A stretch of DNA of 64,000 nucleotides from JASHPR01 sp963844655 (lineage in GTDB: Bacteria > Actinomycetota > Actinomycetes > Streptosporangiales > Streptosporangiaceae): positions 372,001 to 436,000 of the forward strand of contig CAWJPA010000007.1 in the NCBI GenBank assembly GCA_963844655.1, read 5' to 3'. How positions within the stretch are numbered: position 1 is the stretch's first letter; each line of letters starts with the position of its first letter. Shown piece after piece: positions 59,567-64,000 of the stretch. The notes beneath the pieces were generated by a model. It ran no database searches. It was not told where the DNA came from and saw only the letters and a list, made by a program, of their open reading frames with translations. Made by a program: the position numbers and the translations under genes.

Positions 59567-59603
59567 GGCAACACCGTAAAGCGTGGCCCGGCCCGCGGAC
59601 GGG

Positions 59604-61403
59604 TCACCCGGGCAGCAGGTGGAGCGGTATGTCGGCGTGGCGCGACCGCAGGTATTCGCCGAGGCCCTTGGCCTGGGGATCGGGCCGGGCCGAGGCGGCC
59701 ACACCCAGGCCGAGCAGGCCGACCACGACGAAGTTCAGCGCGTGCAGGTTCGGCAGCTCGTACCGGCGGACCTCGAGGCCGGCGGCTTCGGGGAGCAGCT
59801 CGCGGAACCTCGCGACGTCCAGGTACTCCCGCAGCCAGCCGTAGGCCTCCGGGTACCGGGTCCACAGGCCGACGTTGGCGTTGCCGCCCTTGTCGCCTGA
59901 TCGCGCGCCGCAGACCAGCCCGAGCGGGGCGCGCCGGGTCGGCCAGGACAGCCCAGCCCGGCCGGCTGGCCCGGCCGCTGCCGTCTGGTGTCCCGTCGCG
60001 GCCTCCTGCGGGCTCGCGCCCGACCGCATGACGGGGGCGGCCTGGGCGGGCGGGATGACGCGGCGCCCCCCGTCGGGCAGGACGACCGCGTGCTCGACCA
60101 CCGTGGCGGGCACGAACGTCGGCCAGAACACGCCGTACGCGCTCTCCGGGGTCGGCGGGGTCGTGGTGTGGAAGCCGGCGTAACCGGCGAGGGCCAGCTC
60201 GATCGTGGCGTTCGAGAACGACCGGCCGACCTTGGCGGGATCGGGATCGGCGACCGTGATCCGCAGCTGCGCGGTGGCCTGCTCGTTGGTGGGCGCATCC
60301 GGGCGGTCGGTGCGGATCAGCCGCACGTCGACCTCGGCGAATCGCTCCCGGCCGCCGAGCAGGTCGAACAGCATGGTCTCCGCCCTGGCCGCCTTCTCCT
60401 CGATGTCCAGGCCGGTCAGGACCATGGTCATGGTGTTGCGGTAGCCGCCGAGGTAGTTCAGCGCGACCTTGAGCGTCTCCGGCGGCGGGCTGCCGCAGGT
60501 GCCGCTGATCCGGACCCGGTCCGGGCCGTCGGGGTCCAGCCGCAGGGTGTCGAAGTGCGCGATCACGTCGGGGTTGGCGTAGGCGGGCTCGCCGAGCTCG
60601 TACAGCAGCTGGGCGGTGACCGTGCCGGGCGACACCAGCCCGCCGGTGCCCGGGTGCTTGGTGATCACGCTGCTGCCGTCCGCGGCGACCTCGGCGATGG
60701 GGAACCCGGGGTAGCGCCGGTCCGGGAGTTCGTCGGCGAACGGGTAGTTCCCGCCGGTCGCCTGCGGGCCGCACTCGATCACGTGCCCGGCGGCCACCGC
60801 GCCCGCCAGCGCGCCGAGGTCGTCGGGGCCCCAGCCGTGCCAGGCCGCCGCAGGCCCGACGACCAGCGACGCGTCGGTGACCCGGGGGCAGACCACGACG
60901 TCCGCGCCGGCCCGCAGCGCGGCGGCGATGCCCCAGCCGCCGAGGTAGGCGTTCGCGGTCACGGGGGTGACGCCCGCCTTGGCCAGCGGCTCGCCGGTGT
61001 CGGCGTGGGCCAGGGCATGGCCGGCCTCGGTGAGCTCGCCGATCCGGTCCAGCAGGTCGTCGCCCTCGATGTGAGCGATCTTCGGGGCCAGGCCGAGGCG
61101 GGCGGCGATCTCGCGCAGCCGGGCGGCCAGCCCGGCCGGGCTCAGCCCGCCCGCGTTCGTGACGATCGTGATCCCGCGGTCCAGGCAGGTGCCGATGACC
61201 TGCTCGAACTGGGCCAGGAAGGTTCGCGCGTACCCGGCGCCAGGGTCCTTCTGCCTGGCCTTCCACAGGATCAGCATGGTGAGCTCGGCCAGGTAATCGC
61301 CGGTCAGTACGTCGATCGGGCCGCCGTCCACCATTTCCCGCGCGGCCGCGGCCCGGTCGCCGTAGAAGCCGGAGCAGTTCGCGATCCGGACCGGGTGCCT
61401 CAC
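59604..61403 (-). CDS. AtuA-like (DUF1446) protein, acyclic terpene utilisation family
   Basis: A 599-residue protein of the AtuA/DUF1446 family, linked in Pseudomonas to citronellol and geraniol breakdown. The N-terminal two thirds carry IANCSGFYGDRAAAAREMVDG, then DYLAELTMLIL, ANAYLGGWGIAAAL and the typical CPRVTDASLVVGPA; the C-terminal part (about 480-599) matches the separate AtuA C-domain with GARSGDKGGNANVGLW. The biochemical reaction is not established. GTG 61403 lies one base after the UBP gene, so it belongs to the same operon, an unusual partner for the signalling genes. Confidence 0.87.
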   Translation of the reverse strand: MRHPVRIANCSGFYGDRAAAAREMVDGGPIDVLTGDYLAELTMLILWKARQKDPGAGYARTFLAQFEQVIGTCLDRGITIVTNAGGLSPAGLAARLREIAARLGLAPKIAHIEGDDLLDRIGELTEAGHALAHADTGEPLAKAGVTPVTANAYLGGWGIAAALRAGADVVVCPRVTDASLVVGPAAAWHGWGPDDLGALAGAVAAGHVIECGPQATGGNYPFADELPDRRYPGFPIAEVAADGSSVITKHPGTGGLVSPGTVTAQLLYELGEPAYANPDVIAHFDTLRLDPDGPDRVRISGTCGSPPPETLKVALNYLGGYRNTMTMVLTGLDIEEKAARAETMLFDLLGGRERFAEVDVRLIRTDRPDAPTNEQATAQLRITVADPDPAKVGRSFSNATIELALAGYAGFHTTTPPTPESAYGVFWPTFVPATVVEHAVVLPDGGRRVIPPAQAAPVMRSGASPQEAATGHQTAAAGPAGRAGLSWPTRRAPLGLVCGARSGDKGGNANVGLWTRYPEAYGWLREYLDVARFRELLPEAAGLEVRRYELPNLHALNFVVVGLLGLGVAASARPDPQAKGLGEYLRSRHADIPLHLLPG

Positions 61404-61404
61404 G

Positions 61405-61752
61405 CTAGTTCAGATGGCGCTGCCAGTCCGAGGGCACCCGGCCGGCCGGCCCGGGGACAGACTGGTCGTAGGGGTGGTGCTGCGGCGGGGCCAGCTCCGG
61501 GCCCTCGTAGGTTTCCTGGGTCTCGAAGCTCCAGTACCAGTTCTCGCCGGGCTCGAAGCTGCGGATGAACGGATGGCCGCTGGCCTTCGCGTGCGCGGTC
61601 GCGTGCTGCGAGGGCGAGGTGTCACAGCAGCCGATGTGCCCGCACTGCGCGCACCGGCGCAGGTGGAACCACCAGCCGCCGCTCTCCTCACATTCGGCGC
61701 AGCCGGTCCCGCTCGGCGGGACGGCAGGGTCGATGCCTGGCACCTCGGTCAT
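61405..61752 (-). CDS. UBP-type zinc-finger protein
   Basis: A 115-residue protein with a zf-UBP domain, best known from eukaryotic deubiquitinases but widespread as a stand-alone protein in actinobacteria. Cys/His ligands are visible in GCAECEESGG, CAQCGHIGCCD and HATAHAKASGHPFIRSFE, and the tail WYWSFETQETY has the aromatic end typical of the fold. It may bind a peptide carboxy-terminus or act with the kinase beside it. The ATG overlaps the histidine kinase stop (ATGA). Confidence 0.9.
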   Translation of the reverse strand: MTEVPGIDPAVPPSGTGCAECEESGGWWFHLRRCAQCGHIGCCDTSPSQHATAHAKASGHPFIRSFEPGENWYWSFETQETYEGPELAPPQHHPYDQSVPGPAGRVPSDWQRHLN

Positions 61753-63218
61753 CCGGGCTCCTCACTGGTTGGTTCCGGGGTCCTGTCGGGTTCCGGGGCG
61801 GTCAGGGGGAGCAGCACCCGGAAGCGGGTGTCACCGGGAGACGACTCGAGCCGGATGTCGCCGTGGTGCTTGTTGACCACGATCCGCCAGGAGATGTCGA
61901 GGCCGAGCCCCGTGCCCTCGCCCACCGGCTTGGTGGTGAAGAACGGCTCGAAGATCCGTTCCCGGATGTCATCGGGCACCCCGGGACCGGTGTCGCCGAA
62001 CTCGACGAAGATCCGGTCGCGGTTCTGGTCGAGCCCGGTGCGCACGGTGAGCGTGCCCGAGCCGTTCATCGCCGATACCGCGTTGTCGATCAGGTTCGTC
62101 CACACCTGGTTCAGCTCGCCCGCATAGGCCGGGATCGGGGGGAGCGCGGGGTCGTAGTCCTTGACGATCGTGACCTCGGGAGGGATCTTGCCGCCGAGCA
62201 TCATCAGCGTGCTGTCCAGGAGTTCGTGCACGTTAACGACCTGGTACGGGGCGCGGTCCAGCTGTGAATACTGCTTGGCCGCCCCGACCAGCGTGGAGAC
62301 CCGGGTGGTGGAGTCCTCGATCTCGTTCATCAGCAGCTCGGTCTCGACCGTGTAGCCGAGCCACCGCAGCGCGCCGTCCAGCGTCCCCTCGCCGACCGTC
62401 GCCGCGACGTTGTCGAGCCAGGCCGTGTCCAGGCCGGCCTGCACGAAGACGGGGGCGAGCTGCCAGCCGTCGGTGATTCCGCGGTCGTCGAGCCAGTCGG
62501 AGAGGACGTCCTCACGGTCGGACACCTCGATCGGGCTGAGCGAGGGCGCCTTCGAAACCAGCTCGGCGGCGCGCTCCTGCAGCTGGACCAGGGGCTGGAG
62601 GGTCGCCGGGTCGATCCGGCCCGCGGCCATCGCGCCCAGCTTGTGCCGCATCCCGGCGACCCGCTCGCGCAGCGCGGAGGTCGCGCGCACGGCGGCGGCC
62701 GCCGGGTTGTTGAGCTCGTGCGTCAGGCCGGCCGACAGCGAGCCGAGCGCGAGCAGCCGCTCCCGCTGGCCGACCGCCTGCTGGGTGTTCCGCTGGCCGA
62801 AGAACAATCCTTCGAGCAGGTGCACCGCCATGGGGAACCAGTACTGCATGAAATGCGCGAAGTCCGTGGCGTCCAGCACGAAGAAACGGGACGGCTCGGC
62901 CGCCCGCACCGAGTTGTTGTAGACCTGCGCGACCCGGTCGCCGAGGTAGGCGTTGAAGGCCCCCGAGTACACGCCGCGATTCGACGTGCGGTTGATCTCG
63001 ACGTCGTCGCCGCCGACCCGCCGCGACAACACGATCGTGCCGTCCAGCAGGATATAGAAGCACGTGGCAGGGTCACCTTCGCGGTGGACGGGCCCGGGTT
63101 CGAAGTGCTCGACATGCCCGTGCTGGCACAGCCACTCCAGCTGGTCCTGGTTCAGCTTCTCGAAGAGAAACAGCGTGCGCAGTTCGTCGGGGCTGCACGG
63201 CAGGTCGGTCTGGGTCAC
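61749..63218 (-). CDS. Histidine kinase with N-terminal cyclic-nucleotide-binding domain
   Basis: A 489-residue soluble kinase. Residues 12-130 form a cNMP-binding/CRP-like domain (LFEKLNQDQLEWLCQHG, EGDPATCFYILLDGTIVL). The H-box is SAGLTHELNNPAAA (His near 167), the N-box NLIDNAVSAM, and the ATP lid DTGPGVP and GEGTGLGLDIS, ending near 470. The H-box and domain order resemble those kinases that accompany a thioredoxin-reductase-like flavoprotein. ATG 63218 overlaps that gene's stop (63215). No receiver protein is seen in the window; the partner may lie in the truncated gene upstream. Confidence 0.92.
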   Translation of the reverse strand: MTQTDLPCSPDELRTLFLFEKLNQDQLEWLCQHGHVEHFEPGPVHREGDPATCFYILLDGTIVLSRRVGGDDVEINRTSNRGVYSGAFNAYLGDRVAQVYNNSVRAAEPSRFFVLDATDFAHFMQYWFPMAVHLLEGLFFGQRNTQQAVGQRERLLALGSLSAGLTHELNNPAAAAVRATSALRERVAGMRHKLGAMAAGRIDPATLQPLVQLQERAAELVSKAPSLSPIEVSDREDVLSDWLDDRGITDGWQLAPVFVQAGLDTAWLDNVAATVGEGTLDGALRWLGYTVETELLMNEIEDSTTRVSTLVGAAKQYSQLDRAPYQVVNVHELLDSTLMMLGGKIPPEVTIVKDYDPALPPIPAYAGELNQVWTNLIDNAVSAMNGSGTLTVRTGLDQNRDRIFVEFGDTGPGVPDDIRERIFEPFFTTKPVGEGTGLGLDISWRIVVNKHHGDIRLESSPGDTRFRVLLPLTAPEPDRTPEPTSEEPG

Positions 63219-64000
63219 GTCTTCTCCAGGTAACGGTGCACGAGCATGACCGCCATGGCGCCCTCGCCCACGGCGGAGGCCACGCGCTTGGCCGACTCGG
63301 CCCGGGCGTCACCGGCCACGAACACGCCGGGGACGCTGGTCTCCAGGTGATACGGGGGCCGGTCCAGCGCCCAGCCCCTGGGCTTCTGCCCCTCGACCGC
63401 CAGGTCCGGGCCGGACACCACGAAACCGCGGTCGTCCCGCTCCACCACCCCGTCCAGCCAGTCGGTGAGCGGGGCCGCGCCGATGAACAGGAACAGCCAC
63501 TGCGCGCTGACGGTCTCCGTCTCGCCGTTGGCCGTGTTGCGCAGGGTCAGGCTCTCCAGGTGGTCCTCGCCGTGGGCCTCGATAACCTCGGTGCAGGTGC
63601 GGACCGAGATATTCGGGACGCTCTCGATCTGCTGGACCAGGTAGTAGGACATCGACCGCTGCAGCGACGCCCCGCGGACCAGGATCGTCACCGACCTCGC
63701 CCCGCGGGACAGGTACACGGCCGCCTGCCCAGCCGAGTTCGCGCCGCCGACGATGTAGACGTCCTGGGCCATGCAGGCCGCGGCCTCGGTGAGCGCGGAC
63801 CCGTAGTACACCCCGCGCCCGGTCATGTCGTCGAGCCCGGGCGCGGCGAGCTGCCGGTAGGACACGCCGGTCGCGAGGATCACGGTGTGCGCGTCAATGC
63901 CGCTGCCGTCCGCGAACTTGACGCTGCGGGCCGAGCCGTTGACCTCCAGGCCGACCACGTCGCGCGTGGTCAGCACCTCGGCCCCGAACTTGGCCGCCTG
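63215..64000 (-). CDS. FAD-dependent oxidoreductase, thioredoxin-reductase-like (5' end beyond the window)
   Basis: The C-terminal 260 or so residues of a TrxR-like flavoprotein. VILATGVSYRQL is the flavin-associated motif, VYIVGGANSAGQAAVYLSR the NAD(P)H-binding fold, and GVFVAGDARAESAKRVASAVGEGA the FAD-binding end. The CxxC redox pair of true thioredoxin reductase is replaced here (ACMAQD lies just before the pyridine-binding strand). I recall relatives that begin with a response-regulator receiver; that part would be outside the window. The stop overlaps the kinase start by four bases, so it is the upstream gene of the operon. Confidence 0.88.
   Translation of the reverse strand, partial: QAAKFGAEVLTTRDVVGLEVNGSARSVKFADGSGIDAHTVILATGVSYRQLAAPGLDDMTGRGVYYGSALTEAAACMAQDVYIVGGANSAGQAAVYLSRGARSVTILVRGASLQRSMSYYLVQQIESVPNISVRTCTEVIEAHGEDHLESLTLRNTANGETETVSAQWLFLFIGAAPLTDWLDGVVERDDRGFVVSGPDLAVEGQKPRGWALDRPPYHLETSVPGVFVAGDARAESAKRVASAVGEGAMAVMLVHRYLEKT

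Overview
The window is chromosomal DNA of a high-GC actinomycete. The base composition, the dense use of ATG and GTG starts with 4-base stop/start overlaps (ATGA, GTGA), several genes that look leaderless (a TANNNT -10 box 6-8 bases before the start codon), an F420-type luciferase-like oxidoreductase, MoxR/DUF58/DUF4129 and DUF1707 proteins, and an XRE-DUF5753 / DUF397 pair all point to Actinomycetes, most like Streptosporangiales or Streptomyces relatives. The species cannot be named from the sequence. I see no rRNA, tRNA, CRISPR array, transposase or phage genes.

Layout. 1-14.2 kb: end of a MocR-like aminotransferase, lon, a secreted alpha/beta hydrolase with an ABC exporter, a CAP protein, padR and def, a quinone oxidoreductase, a LuxR regulator, a P-loop/F420 oxidoreductase fusion, and YbjQ and DUF1707 proteins. 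14.2-18.3 kb (minus): a TPR protein, a CocE-type hydrolase and a PQ-rich protein. 18.4-22.5 kb (plus): a tightly overlapped DUF4129 / MoxR / DUF58 envelope operon. 22.5-25.6 kb: a SixA-like phosphatase, then a lower-GC accessory island with DUF397, XRE-DUF5753 and a string of very small reading frames. 25.6-30.4 kb: a GH63-like glucosidase, a class C beta-lactamase-type hydrolase and DedA. 30.4-32.9 kb: a 1-kb regulatory region with a TAACC-type repeat array and a near-consensus promoter, leading into two orphan response regulators. 32.9-37.7 kb (minus): two apolipoprotein N-acyltransferases followed by a lipoprotein L,D-transpeptidase. 37.9-46.5 kb: a membrane protein, an EamA transporter, serS, an acyl-CoA dehydrogenase with a CoA transferase, an SGNH hydrolase, an SDR and a cupin.

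46.6-59.6 kb is a surface-glycan module: three large polytopic membrane proteins (one DUF2079, two like GT-C enzymes), a DPM1/GtrB-like GT2, a glycosyltransferase-methyltransferase fusion, a flippase-like UPF0104 protein, and a complete dTDP-L-rhamnose route (rfbA-rfbB-rfbD, with rfbC convergent). 59.6-64 kb (minus) is a signalling/redox operon: a TrxR-like flavoprotein (cut by the window end), a cyclic-nucleotide-domain histidine kinase, a UBP zinc finger and an AtuA-family protein.

Three places look like single-base indels: the hydrolase/ABC junction near 5386, a C-tract in the lnt repeat at 37517-37520, and the missing stop of the second response regulator near 32886. They are either real recent mutations or sequencing/assembly errors, so lengths there are provisional.
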